A stretch of 64,000 nucleotides of DNA from the NCBI RefSeq assembly GCF_954871325.1, contig NC_088776.1:42302569-42366568 (forward strand). Direction: 5' to 3'. The stretch is from Gordionus sp. m RMFG-2023. Lineage: Eukaryota > Nematomorpha > Gordioida > Chordodea > Parachordodidae. Below are positions 1-12,435 of this stretch, one piece after another. The position numbers and the translations under genes were made by a program. Position 1 is the stretch's first letter. Every line of letters begins with the position of its first letter. The notes beneath the pieces are model-generated. The model saw only the letters and a program-made list of their open reading frames with translations, searched no databases and had not been told where the DNA came from.

Positions 1-2864
1 ACGCAAAAGCAATGGGTTTTTCTTTGCCATCTTTCTCTGTGTGAAATAGTACAGCCTTTAATCCAGATTTGGATGCATCAGTCGCAATCCCAATAGGTAA
101 TTCCAGATTAAAATACGTCAGTGCTGGCGGGAGACTAATCAGCTTCTTTAAATCATTAAAACTTCTGAAATGTTCTAAGTTCCATCTTTCTTTGTTGACC
201 ATTTTGAACAACAGATCAGCAATATCAGCGTCAAAAATTTTTTATAATAACCAGCCATTCCAAAAAATGTTGACAATTCAGCAGCTGATTTTGGTTCTGG
301 CATTTTAATTATTGCTTCAATTTAATCATGGTTAGCATGAATCCCCTTGTCATCTATATCGTGACCCAGAATAACTTTATTTTTAAAAAATAAACTTTTG
401 GCGAAGTTAGGTACTAACCCGCACGATAATATTCTCTCAAAGACCTTTTGATGTTGTTTAAATATGCTTCATCGTTATTTCCAGTTATTAATAAGTCATC
501 AATATAAAATATAACATCTTTCATATCACCGAAAATCTGATCCATGATTTGTTGGAATATGGCAGATGAAGTTTTCAACCCAAAAGGAAGTCTGGTAAAT
601 TGGTAGTATCCCTTATGTGTGGATATAGTCAAAAATTTTCTGCTATTTTTATCGCTCGGAACTTGTAGAAAAGCTTTTTTAAAATCGATTTTGGTAGATT
701 TTTGTCCTTCTGAAAGTTTAGCTATAAGATCATTTATACGTGGAAGTGGGTATCTCAAGTCTTCGAGAGCTGGGTTTATAGTGTCTTTAAAATCTGCGCA
801 AAGCCTGATGCTCCCATCATTTTTGTATACGGCGGTTATAGGACTCGCACATCATTTACAGGCTCAATAATTTTTTCGTGTATCCATCTTTTCAGTTCTT
901 CGCCCACAAGATCAATCTTTGAATACGGTATACGTCTTGGTGGTATTATTTTAGGTTGTGCGTCACATCTTAAATATAATTTGACATTTGCTTTGTTAAT
1001 TGGTTCGCTAGTCAATTTGGATTCACAATCTTTAATAAGTTTATTGATTTCGTCTTCATAATTGGTATCGACATTTCCTATGAATTTATTTAAAATATTT
1101 TTAAAGGCATTGATCCAGATTCTTTTTATCTCGACTCTACAACTACTGCTAGTAAATATTTAGTGATTCCTTCATAACTTACTTTAACCTGAGTTGTCCC
1201 GATGATTTTAATCAAGTTTCCGTCGTAGGCTGTAAGTCGCAAACTGGATTTCTTCATTTCTCTTATACCAATATTTTTAGCCATATTATGAGGTACGATG
1301 GTATATTTTGATCCAGTGTCCTGTAGTAGTAATATTATTTAATTTCAAAGTAGTCATAAAAGCACTATCATGACCTTTGTCTCTATTTTCAGCCAAGTTG
1401 TTGCCATTGAAATCATTCTCATTATTATCTTTGGCAGTGTCAACTTTATTTTCCCAAATTTTTCAATATTCATTACAATTATTGCTATCGTAGAAGTTTT
1501 GATTATCATACTGGATTTGTTTTCTTTGATTAAAATCCTTCCACTGATAACGATCTTCATATTCTATTTGTCTTCTTTGGTTATCCTTATTATGCCACCT
1601 GTTGTTTCCTTCATAATTATTTGAATTGTTATAAGATCGGTAATTATTATGATTTTGATCGTCACATTGAATCTGCCTCCTCTGATTATAATTAAACCAG
1701 GCGTTGTTCCTACCATAGTTGTTGTTATAAGATTGATGATTATTATTATGAAAGTTTCGGTTGCTGTTGTTATACCGATAATTGTAATTTTGATAGTTAC
1801 TATTATTATACTGATCATTTCTATAGTTGTTATTATTATAATTGTTATTGTTTCTAGCTTTACTAAAATTCCTATTCCTGTTGTCGTTAACATTACTAAA
1901 ATTGTTATCACCATGATTTCTATTCCTACTATCAAAATTTTGACTCGAATAATAATTAAGTCTATTATAGTTACTATTAATATCTCATTCCTATTAGAAA
2001 TACTTTGGGTATCTAAATTCTTATCATTATTTCTATTATTGTCATTATTTTTATTAAAATTTTTATCCCTACTAAAAACATAATTAACATTGTCACTTTC
2101 TGATTTAATGTTAATACTATCTTATTTTCTTCCTATTTCAATCATTTCATCTAATGTGTAGTTAATATTTTTATTTAATTTATTTTTTATATTGTCATTT
2201 ACACTAGATGTTTTCAATTTTTCTTTTATGCGATCATCATTATTAATAAAATAAAAAACCAATCCAAAAATGATTCATTAATACCTTGTGAAGCAGGTTA
2301 AACTTCCCAGTCAATATCCAAATATCTTGACTGGGTAATAAAAATTTTAATTTTTAATAATAATTTTATAATCTTTGATATCTTCCTTAGTACATAATGA
2401 CTAAATTTTATCGTATAAATCATCAAATAAATTGCTCATCAATGTTTCAATTTTTACTGAGTCGGATAAAATTGTTTGAGAGAAATAATCGTCAAGTCTC
2501 TCCAAATATATGTCCGTCAAGCATCCCTCCAACTTTGGGAACTTAACTTCCCTGTTGGAGGATATGCTAATTTTATCATCCATAATGCAGATTTTTATTT
2601 TAAAAACTTATTTAAATTAGCAAAGATACATATTGTCACTATTATGTATTCAATTTTTTTTTCCCAAATTTTTATTTTCAAACTTTATTTACATTAGCAT
2701 AAAGAAATTTTTTTTTATCTTGTATGTCCTTTATGTCGAATAATTTTTATAATTTATTACATAATTTCAAAAAAATTTTTTTATTTTTTTATATTTATCG
2801 GGATATGCACAATATATATGAGATTTTTTTATATATCATTGTGAGTTATCATTCCGGGGCACCA
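1..2864 (-). mobile_element. Ty3/Gypsy LTR retrotransposon fossil, left-truncated by the window edge
   Basis: On the minus strand the order is gag, protease, reverse transcriptase, continuing off the left edge. The gag start lies near 2583 (begins MDDKISISS), an Asn-rich gag tail covers about 1350-2100, the aspartic protease region is around 1200-1340, and reverse transcriptase (palm with FYIDDLLITG) covers about 400-950. The parts match the plus-strand element at 58.6-64 kb closely in both protein and order, so the two belong to one family. A candidate primer-binding site lies at 2845-2864 and would mark the inner edge of the 5' LTR. The copy is broken in many places and looks more decayed than its partner. 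Family assignment comes from motif recognition; the outer LTR edge was not resolved. Confidence 0.85.
2845..2864 (-). promoter_or_regulatory. Candidate tRNA primer-binding site of the left Gypsy fossil
   Basis: Read on the minus strand this starts TGGTGCC, so its plus strand resembles a tRNA 3' end finishing in CCA. It sits just upstream of gag and directly follows a sequence ending in CA, as an LTR end would. The right-hand copy has TGGTGCC in the equivalent place at 58606. The tRNA species is not identified. Confidence 0.4.
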
Positions 2865-3850
2865 TGTTATATAACAATAACGATGGTAAGAAAAACGGTT
2901 TTAAGTTATAGTTGTTTTATTTTAAAACTAAAAAATGATACTAAAAATAAATATAAAATAAGGTATATATGTATTATAAAAAAAAACAATTTAAACGAAA
3001 TATATATTTTAAGGCTATAATAACAATTTAAGTTAAATAAAAAAATCAATGAATCAACAAATTGTAATTAAAATTCTGTTGCAAAATGGAATATCATTCA
3101 TAATCTTTAAATAAGGATTGTATACACTAAGATTTGAAGCTGTTTCTTTACCCTTAAATTAATAAATGATTTGAATTTATCTTTAACTTTCCAACAGGTC
3201 TTTAGCTAGCCTATTAGACTTATTTAGTAATGCCACAATTATTCTAACCCTAATCAACGATATTGAATTAAAAGGTATCAATATTTCAAACAGGTCATTA
3301 GTTAAACGTCTTCATTAGAGCTATAGTAATGTTGCAAAGTTTAATGGCTTTTCTACTGGTGCTGCTGAGGATATTGTGTTCTACATTAAAAAGCCCTTTT
3401 AAAACTTGGGAAATTTTCCCACACATTAATTGACCTCTTTCATCTTTTCGATAACCTAAAATTCAATATTGTTGATTGAATTTAGGGAGTAAATCAAATT
3501 TGAAAAAATTACGATTGTTTAATCTGGGGATTTTAATATTTAAAATTGTTTAAACAGTTTCAGGTAGGTTTAATGATTCTTAAATCATTTTGTTTTTCTA
3601 AATTACATTGCGGCCAAAGATTTGAATGATTGCAATTATTGGTTCTTCATAAAAATTATATAAATTTTAAATGCTTGAATACTGAAACTGATATTGGCTA
3701 GAAATTCCAAAAAAGGAATTATAAAACTTTGAACTAGATAATGATTTTTGTTAGTGTCATTTAAGTCATGCTTTTAAAATTCGTAAATACTAGAATTGTA
3801 AAGTATCGACCTTTTTTTGAAGAAATGTAAAGCCATTCATTATCTTTTCC
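2865..3850. other. AT-rich stretch, possible LTR remnant at its left side
   Basis: No gene or recognisable element is seen. The first few hundred bases are where the 5' LTR of the left Gypsy copy should lie, but no partner LTR is in the window to prove it. Confidence 0.4.
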
Positions 3851-4729
3851 TAGAGGTGATGAGTAACGCGTTTCTTTTTTTTTGAGTAACGGTAATGCAA
3901 AACGTTAATTAAATTTTTGTCTTAAAAAAGTATAGAAAAAACATCATTTATTGTTATAAAAGTATTTTAAATTATTTAAGCCAGATCCACCAAATTCTTT
4001 TGTTTTTATTTTAAATTTTCAGTCAATATTGTAATATAATTAATATATCAATCAAGATATGTTAATTTATAATCGTATTCGCTAACATTATATTTTAAAG
4101 AGAATTATATCGTACATATTTTTTCAGATGAAAATGATTTAACCTGCTCCAGTCCGAATATTAAACATTTTTTACACCGATAAAGAAAATTAAGGGTACA
4201 AAGTCTACACTTTGTAAAATTGTACCCCAACTAAAATATTTGTTTAATTGTGGAATTAACATGGGCAGTCTCGAAATTGTTCAGCCATTTTTAAGGAAAA
4301 ATAAGAAGAAGATGGAACTCTTTTTATAATCCCATGAAATTAATAGTCTTATTAAAGAGAATGTCCAATTTGATGAAGATAAATTCAAATTACAAACATT
4401 TTTAGATAATGACAAGTCTTTCATTGATGTTCTGTTTAAAAATATATGTATTTTATCAGAGATGCCATGTGTATGACCAGGCCCTGATTTTTTTAAAATA
4501 TATGTATTTTTTTTAAAAAAAAATTGGTTTGGCTTGTGTATATTAAAAAAAATAAAATAGTGCCCAACCCGGGCTTGCAGGTCTCTACTCTATATTATAG
4601 ATTGAAAAATAATATATATATTTAATTTATCAAATAAGGAGTAATGCATTACTTTCTTAATAGCCAGCAACGTGCGTTCCTTTTTTGGACGTAACGAGTT
4701 TCTTTTTTAAATTAACGCGTACAGCATTA
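3851..4729. mobile_element. Decayed hAT-like DNA transposon
   Basis: The left end (TAGAGGTGATGAGTAACGCG) and right end (reverse complement TAATGCTGTACGCG) are imperfect inverted termini. Both are followed by clusters of AACG/CGTT-rich words next to T-runs. The same layout is seen in the better preserved hAT element at 23432-24825. No 8-bp target duplication survives. The interior has short peptide-like stretches around 4130-4480 but no recognisable transposase domain. A patch around 4470-4600 (ending in GGGCTTGCAGGTCTCTAC) resembles the CCCGG-rich MITE at 43.5 kb and may be a separate insertion. Confidence 0.4.
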
Positions 4730-5827
4730 GTAAATACCTATCCTATAGCCCAAGTATTGATTTTAAATTTATTTTACGATACTACACCAGCTCAGGCTTA
4801 GAAATTTAAAAAATAAAATAAAGTTTAGAAGCAATTTGTCATTATATTTAACTCTAAAAATGAGTTTAATTTAGAATTTTAAAAAAATTGACAAGTTCCA
4901 AACCGCTAAACAGTATTAACTGTTATTATTTGCCAATGATCCAAGCCTCACCAAATCTCTAAAGAAAATTATAATTATTTTATTTACATTATATCGTTAT
5001 AAATTGCATAACAATATAATATCATAGTATTCCATATCTTTAAAACTACATATATCTAGTCATGTGATTTTTAAAATGTTGCTATTTCAAAAAATTGCTT
5101 TAATTTCTTAATTTTAAATAATAAAAATGTTCCAAATCCATTTAATCTTTAAATACAATTTAAATATGGAACATTTAATTTTATATATTGATAATTAATT
5201 TTTTTTAGTTACATGTCCATTTTTCAAAGGTATAAAAATACGTTTTCTCTAAATACTTTTTTAGAGCCAAGCTATAATAAGTTACTTAAATATCATTCAA
5301 GCAAGATAAAAAAATTACATACATATTCGTTGAAAATAGGCCAAATGAAAACATTTCCATATATTTTAATTTATTTGCAAATAAAATTATTGATTGTTTT
5401 AATTAATAGAATAAATAAATATAAATGATCGAATTTTGTGGCTTATTCCTCAGAGGAACAACCCAAATTTTTTGAAATAATTGAAACACTAACATGATAT
5501 CACGACAATTACTAATACCATTTTATGACTAAATAAAAATATATTTTTTTATACATAAACTATAATCAACAAATTTAAATTACTCAAATATTACTTTTTA
5601 TAGCTAGTATAATGTGTCCAAAGAGCAATCCAAAGTATTGAAAATTTAAATATATAAAATAAGAATGATTATTTACAATTATAATCGATAAGATATAATT
5701 AACGATATTGGTAGGTGGGTCATCCAACTTAGATAAACTTGTAGTTAATTTACTCAATACTTTATTCTTATTTAAAATAAAACTAAAATAAATTGGAATC
5801 TATTGATCAAGGAGAAAAAAAATGTAA
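4730..5827. other. AT-rich intergenic, nothing recognised
   Basis: There is only low-complexity A/T sequence. A 71-residue open frame at 5213-5428 has no recognisable features and looks like chance. Confidence 0.5.
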
Positions 5828-6741
5828 TCATGATGAGATTAATATTTTTTCTTTAGGTGCATCTTCGTATGATGTACGGATTATGTTCTCCTTTTCTGTG
5901 AAATAATCCAAGTACCAATCAATAGTCTCACGTTTTTCTTTAACTGTGTAGTTAGGGTTTTTACTTAATCCAACACACACTAATTCGATGAAACGTTTTA
6001 TTACGGATAGTTTTAAAATGTTTGAATCAGGTAAATTCTGAGTTTTATTCAAGAAATAATCATAAACAAATATGTGTTCATAAAAGGGAATATTGCTTTC
6101 CTCTTCCATACCTTAATAATTTTTTATAACAATAAAATATAAAAATACTTAGTTGAATATATTGTAAGATATCTGGTTAATGCATAATAATAGTTTTAAT
6201 GTAAGTAATTGCAAACCTAATTCATTATTAATTGGAAAAGGCCATATAATTCCCTTTTCAGTTTTTTCAATTAAATCTTCAAAGGAATTAATGGGAGGTT
6301 GCTTGACATAATTGTTTAATTCCCTCAGTTCCAACTTGTCCCAAATTTGCATACCATATTTATCTTGATTAGGATTCTCTATTATAAACAATAAATGTAT
6401 ATGTTAAATATTAGTATTTTACCAGCATTATCAAGATTTTTAAATATGCCTAATGGTGTTGATCCAAATAAATCAACTTTATGACGGAGTTCTCTAATTT
6501 AGATAAGTAAGATTACATAATTTTATAAGTATTGCACCCAATATTTTTATATTGCATTAAGGGTTCTTCCGATAATCCTGCATTCAATGAACCAAACATC
6601 TTGTTAACAATATATTGTGAATGATTACTATGAGTCAAGGTATTTTTAATGCCTGATTTAGATATAGATTCAGATTCTATAGGTTGAGTTTTTAATTTTT
6701 TGCTCTTAGTATCATCAATCTTCATCCCAGTAAACAAAGTC
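5828..6741 (-). CDS. MRPS31: Mitochondrial small ribosomal subunit protein S31 (mS31), four exons seen
   Basis: A component of the animal mitochondrial small ribosomal subunit, imported into the matrix. The exons I read are 6741-6538, 6493-6423, 6378-6217 and 6111-5828. Phases agree across all three junctions, with introns of 44, 44 and 105 bp. The C-terminal half is diagnostic when compared with remembered vertebrate S31: an IWDKLEL segment, then FEDLIEKTEKGIIWPFPINN, then IPFYEHIF, then GLSKNPNYTVKEKRETIDWY, ending about 20 residues after YFTEKENI. The N-terminal GMKIDD in the first exon matches the GMKVEL box of the family. About 240 residues are accounted for. The extreme N-terminus with the targeting peptide is not resolved: an acceptor (GATAG) precedes 6741, and a possible tiny start exon lies near 6800. 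The first intron could instead be 23 bp with donor GTAATC. Identity is confident; the exact 5' end is not. Confidence 0.88.
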
Positions 6742-7319
6742 CTATCATGTAAAAATATTAAAATTATCCTAAGTCTAATAGTAATTATGGGAAATACACT
6801 GATAACATCCTCACAGTATCGATATAACTAATATTTTCAATTTTAGCTAATACCAGAAGATAATAAAAAATATAAACCCTTTTTAAGCTATAAATTTTTA
6901 CAACATTTTATCTACTAATTTCTAAATTGACAAGAAAGTAATAAAAAAGGTGCTTTTAATTTTTTTTATAAATCAGTGGTATGCTAATAGTAAAATTCTG
7001 AGACCAGGCCGGGAATTTAGTTTATGCCAAGACCAGTTTTAATTTTTCACTTAAGTTGTCCCGCCATATTTGATGTGATTTCAGCGCTAAGCCCTCTAGA
7101 GTTAACAAGCTGCTGAGTTACGTTAGGTTTTCCTCATAATCCATCAAACTCGAAATTTAATTTAAGGGAAAGAAAAATGAGCCTTTCACGTTTGTGGGCA
7201 AGTCACACATACTTGTATGAACAGCCACACATATTTGTACGCACAATAGTCCTAAGACTTACTTAAACCTCTGTGAACTGATTACAAAAGGGGATGGGCA
7301 AAACAACACATCCCAGACC

Positions 7320-8760
7320 CAACAATTGCATGAAAATTTTAATTACTTTAAGGCGAAAGAGGGGCCGATTTTAATTTTAAAACACAATTACTATGTTGCA
7401 TGAGTAAATATTATTGGATAAGACTGACATGTTTAATTTGAGGCAGTGAGCTTTATCGAGCAGCTTCTTTATTGATTTCTTACTTTTGTACAGTCAAATT
7501 AACTATTTCATATTCATGTTTAAGTCCGAAATGTCCATCATCGCTTGATAGAACCACAGTGTTTTGTATCTGCAGTACGTTTTCCTACTGAACTAGTAAA
7601 GCCATGTCAGCACGTCGTGTGCAAGATTCGTATTTGAATTTCTAAATATGTGAGAGAAATTGAATGGTCTCTACTTGAGAGTTAGCTGGGTATGTCTGGA
7701 TATCTTCCAGTTATTTGATCTTGGGTAAAAGACCCTTAATTTATGATTCTTAAGCATTTATCAATGAAGGTTTACAACTGCCTGTTCCCGGTTTATTGAT
7801 CTCCCATGTTTCTCCATGGTATAGTAGAATGGGGATAACAGTAGAATTAAAATTCCTCATTTGAAAACAAATACCTCTCTCGTTTTCCACAATTCAATGT
7901 ATTTATAAAAGGCTCTCCTAACGTGATGTATAGCTCTTCTTTACAACGACCTTTACTATCGATTGTGACACCTAGTTATTAGATTTTAAACACTACCTTT
8001 ATTCTCTCCAAATCGATCATGAAATCCCAAGTTATCATCGCGTGGCTAGATGGTTAGACCATCGTTGTCAAAATTAATAACCAGTCCTATCTTACGGCTG
8101 CACATCTTGAAGGCATAGAAGATTGTGCGTTTCCTCCAGATTTCTGGTAATAATAAAAATGTCATCTGCATACGATAACATTTTTTTTATAGGTGATGGT
8201 TGTTTGGAACTCAATTCCATAAGATTCGCAGCAGCTAGAGTATTTCATTACCTTGTTTATGCTATATTGAAAAGGATAGGGGAGAAAACACAACCCCATT
8301 TGACCTCCTTTTTATTCAAAAATATGGTGACATTTTTTTTACTTAGCTTGAACGAGGATATTAGTGATTATTTAAAATACACACTATAAATACCCACCCC
8401 AGCATTATGATTTATGCTGTCTAATGTTCTCCTGAAATCAATGAAGGTGAAAAAAATAAGGCAAACTGTATTTGTCACATTTTTGCATTATTATTTTGAG
8501 AGCCAAGATTGGCTTCAAGTTTTTTCTGGGGCGATATGCAGATATATTTATTTGGAAAAGCGATTTTGTGAGGAAAGGATGATGCGGGTTTTTATAAAAT
8601 CAAAAAATCTTCGAAGTAACGGATGTGAGAGCAATAACTCTATAGTCGTTAAATTAATATGGGTTCTTCATTTTCGGGAAGTTATATAGGAGAGATGTGT
8701 TCCAGTCCACTGGCGTTTTGCCTGTGTTCCAAATTTTGTTGAAAATAATTAACTGGAAGG
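7320..8760 (-). mobile_element. LINE (non-LTR retrotransposon) fragment, reverse transcriptase region
   Basis: Read on the minus strand this is a reverse transcriptase fragment: an upstream W-rich segment at about 8650-8760, a palm segment with LRRxxD-like words near 8420, the GCVFSPILFN-type segment at about 8270-8310, and SYADD at about 8159-8175. It is the same family as the plus-strand copy beside it, matching base by base over long stretches (for example the segment before YADD). Many frame breaks are present. The 3' part runs to about 7320. The two copies lie head to head, meeting near 8755. Confidence 0.75.
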
Positions 8761-11700
8761 AGGGTACAGTTGAAGGGACCGCTTTCATTGATCTCAGGAG
8801 AGCATTTGACAATATAAATCATGACGTTTTATGGGGCATTCAAGTGGAGTTGGGTTATGAATAATATATTGCATATGGGCCATTCCATGTCAAATCGATC
8901 ACGATTCGGCCGACCCCTTTTAAAATTGTTAAAAATTTCTGGAATTATTTAAATAGGTAAAAGAGTGAGAAAGCCGTTTATTTTAGCTCGCTAGCACACC
9001 TGGTTCTCGAGATATAGGGGCTCAAAGGTTCAAAAAAGAGCTTTGTAATCTGTAAAATTTTTAAAATGCTTATATCTCAAAAACTATAAAATAAAAAAAA
9101 TCATAATATCTCATTTTGTAGATAAATCAATTCTCTAATGGGCTAACAAAGAATAATAAATATTGGCGCCATTATAGGCTTTTAACATCCGGTTTACCTA
9201 AATTGCTTTACCTGTATTTATAAGCAAAATAGTGAGTTTGTTTTCGATTTTTTTTATTGCTTTTTATTTAGACACTTTTGCTAAATATATATACAATATC
9301 AAAACCTTGGCGATGCTGTCGACTCCAAAAATTGATAAAAAAAATAGATAACGCTTTATGAAATTACGGATTATGGTTAAAATTTTGCTGCTAACTTATC
9401 AATAACCAGATATTTTCACTTTTTATACTAAAAAATTTTGATTTTCTATTAAATATACTAATTAACTGAGGAGCAGAGTGGGCATATGCCCATTAGACAC
9501 TTAATAATGTAACAAATTTCCAATAATAAATATCTTTCATATAATTTTTTTAATTTTTAAGGTATCTACAATTTCATCGAATTTTTCATCATTTGATGAA
9601 GATAATGGTATAATTTTAGTCGTTTAAACTTATTTTTACTCTAGATATTTTTTTCTTCGAATATTTCTTTTCACATAAGCGTTTTCTTTTAATGAGAGAT
9701 TCCCCATTTGATTGTAGTGATTAGCCTTTTGATTAATTATATGAAGGGGAGAATCAATATCTACATTGTCATTTGAAATATAAAGAATGTTTGCTAATTT
9801 TTGTCGCCATGAAAAGCATATTAACATATCTAAATTGAATGGTAAATTTTTTTTGGGTCATCCAGGGTAGAATCTTTCTTATATTCTCGCGATAATAAGC
9901 TTTGTAGATTAAATGGGTTGAAACATTTTAATATTTGATACGTCCATCTATGATATAGAATAAAATTTTAATTGATCTACACCTAGAATACATGTTTTTG
10001 CACTCCCCAAAACCAGATTGTTATTGGTAGACAGACGATAAAATTAATCTGAACGGACAGGTTAAAATTATTTCGCAGAAAGAGAGATCGTTTTAAACAA
10101 TTTATTTTGTAAAATATAATAGAATATATGCCTAATAAAATATTCATTTTTACTGCAGCTGTTATATATTATCGAGCTAATAAGTCATTCGCTCGTTATA
10201 GTAGAAAGTAGAGATCTAAAAAATGTTAAACATTTTAAGGATAGTGAGGGGGGGGGGGTGGCAGAACTGGAAAATTTTATCACAATTCTTATAAACGTTT
10301 CAATATTTTTATTTTCCTTAAGAATAATATTTTTCAACCATTAGCGTTATCTACTTTTTTCTTCAATTTTTGGTAAAAATGTATATTTGGTTTTGACATA
10401 CATCGTATATATATTTATAAAAGGTGTCTAAATAAAAAGCAAAAAAAAATTAAAAAACAAACTCAATATTTTGCTTAAAAATACAGGTAAAGCAATTTAG
10501 GTAAACCGGATGTTAAAATCCTATAATGGCGCCAATATTTATTATTCTTTGTTAGCCCATTAGAGAATTTCTTTACCTACAAAATGATATATTATAATTT
10601 TTTTTATTACAAATAGTTTTTGAGATATAAGCATTTTAAAAATTTTACAGATTCCAAAGTGGCTCTTTTTTGTACCTTTGAGTCCCTATATCTCGAGAAC
10701 CAGGTTTTCTAGCGAGCTAAAATAAATGTCTTTCTTATTCTTTTACCTATCTAAATAATTCCAGAAAATTTTAACAATTTTAAAAGGGGTCGGCAGAAAA
10801 AGTGCCTTTTTTGATCGATTTGACATGGAATGGCCCATATTCTAAAAATCACTGTAGTAATCTAGTAATAGCAAAATGTCACCATATTTTAGAATAAAAA
10901 AAGGGGTCAGACAGGGTTGTGTTCTCCCCCCCTATCCTTTTCAATATAAACAAGGTTATAAAAGATACTCTAACTGTGGCGAATCTTATGGAATTGGGTT
11001 CCAACAACAACCATCACTAGAAAACAAAATGATATCGTATGCAGATGATATTGTTATTATTACTAGGAATACTCACAACCTGATCTATGCCCTCAAGGTG
11101 TGCAGCCTTAATATAAAATTGGTTATTAATTTTGACAAAATGATGATGACCTTACAATCTACACAGGATGGTAGAGGATTTCAAGGTTGATTCGGAGAGC
11201 ATAAAGGTGGTGTCTAAAATCAAATACCTGAGTGTCACACTTGATAATAAAGATCGTATAAAGAAGAGCTGAACATTGGAATACATAATGCTAGGACAGC
11301 CTTTTATAAATAATTTAATTATTGGAAAACGAGAGATATCTGTTTTCATGGCTAAGGATTTTTAATTCTACAGTTATCCCCATTCTATTATAACAGGGAG
11401 AAACATGGGAGATCAATAACACCGTGAATATGCCGTTGCAAACCTTTTTTGCCTAAGAAACATAGATAGAGTTTTTTACCCAAGAGTTATATCTAATGAC
11501 AAACTCTGGAAGGTATCCAGACATATCCAGGTATGTGTCACCTTCAAATAGAAAAGAATTAAATTTCTTTCTCACATAATTAGAAATTCAAAATGATGTG
11601 CTGACATGGTGTGGGAAGACGTAGAGCAGATACAAAATGCTCTGGTTATATCGAGTGATGAAGGACATTTTGGACTTAAACATGAATATGAAACAATTCA

Positions 11701-11840
11701 TTTGACTGAACTAGAGTAAGAAATCCTGCCTCAAATGAAAATGTCAGTATTCTTATCAAACAATATTTACTCATGCAACATAGTATTTGTGTTAAAATCG
11801 ATCCCTCCTTCACCTTAAAGTAAGTAAAAATCGATTGTTT
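8755..11840 (+). mobile_element. LINE fragment of the same family, split by a fold-back element
   Basis: The left part (8755-8876) encodes the palm A region (FIDLRRAFDNINHDVL). The right part (10841 onward) encodes KKGVRQGCVLPP and SYADDIVIITRN, the RT motifs expected downstream. The sequence between, 8877-10836, is a separate inverted-repeat element. The right part continues to roughly 11840, paralleling the 3' end of the minus-strand copy near 7320-7420. It is frame-broken and not functional. The family is LINE with a standard YADD; the clade (CR1/Jockey/RTE-like) is not resolved. Confidence 0.78.
8877..10836. mobile_element. Fold-back DNA element with about 530-bp terminal inverted repeats
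   Basis: The first bases (GGGCCATTCCATGTCAAATC) recur exactly, inverted, at the right end. The similarity then runs inward for roughly 530 bp per arm with only scattered differences; landmarks on both arms are TAGCTCGCTAG, CCTGGTTCTCGAGATATAGG, ATATTGGCGCCATTATAG and CCGGTTTACCTAAATTGC. Both ends are flanked by ATAT, a possible 4-bp target duplication. The central 700 bp holds a 63-residue minus-strand open frame (9636-9827) with no recognised domain, so the element appears non-autonomous. It interrupts a LINE reverse transcriptase and is therefore younger than that copy. Confidence 0.85.
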
Positions 11841-12435
11841 TTTGGCCACCTGAAATATTTGTAATTGATTTTTAAATATAATTGTAGATGAACACCAAAA
11901 TAAACAACTATTTATAATATTAGGAGTAGTCAAGTTAAAAACAATATGCTCTAAGGATTATCACTTCTATCAAATATCAGAATTTATCAATATAAGTCTA
12001 ATACATTACAAAATATGTCTATTTTTGTCAACAATGATTTGACCTTATTTTAAGATTAAATTTAAAAACCTAATTATAATTTGTAATCGTCATTAAAATT
12101 ATAAGCTAATGAAAAATATTATTTTAAGAAAATTAGGTGTTAGAATAATAATTTTGATTTGCACTAGAATAATTTTGATTCTTGGAACTGTATCTTGGCC
12201 AAGTATCTCTACTATTTTCCCAGCTCAGGGCTAGTCCAGATACCACAGACCACTGATATAAATGATAAATAAAATAAAATTTTTTGGTATAAGCAAATAG
12301 AGTGATTAATACATCCCTGTTAATTATTAATCTCTATAGGTGCTTAAAATAAAGTCTAGATTTTATTACAAATATTTAACATAATATTATTTTAAAAAAT
12401 AACAATTGTCAAATATGTGTTGAAATAATAAAAAG
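11841..12435. other. LINE 3' debris and AT-rich sequence
   Basis: The stretch continues the decayed LINE downstream region, includes the right terminus of the candidate enclosing transposon (12255), and then holds plain AT-rich sequence. No gene is seen. Confidence 0.4.

Larger units (their letters stand above)
6974..12255. mobile_element. Candidate old DNA transposon enclosing the LINE/fold-back cluster
   Basis: The ends begin CAGTGGTATG at 6974 and, on the opposite strand, CAGTGGTCTG at 12255: nine of ten bases match as inverted termini. The flanking octamers TTATAAAT (6966-6973) and ATATAAAT (12256-12263) match at seven of eight positions, as expected for an aged hAT-type target duplication. 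No transposase was recognised. Everything inside appears to be later insertions. Chance similarity in AT-rich flanks cannot be excluded. Confidence 0.35.

Noticed and set aside
1370-2083. Long Ile/Val-rich open frames on both strands
   Set aside because: They are antisense and off-frame shadows of the Asn-rich gag tail of the left Gypsy fossil.
8035-8100. tRNA-like string GTGGCTAGATGGTTAGACC
   Set aside because: It lies inside the minus-strand LINE copy, and no acceptor stem or T-arm can be formed around it.
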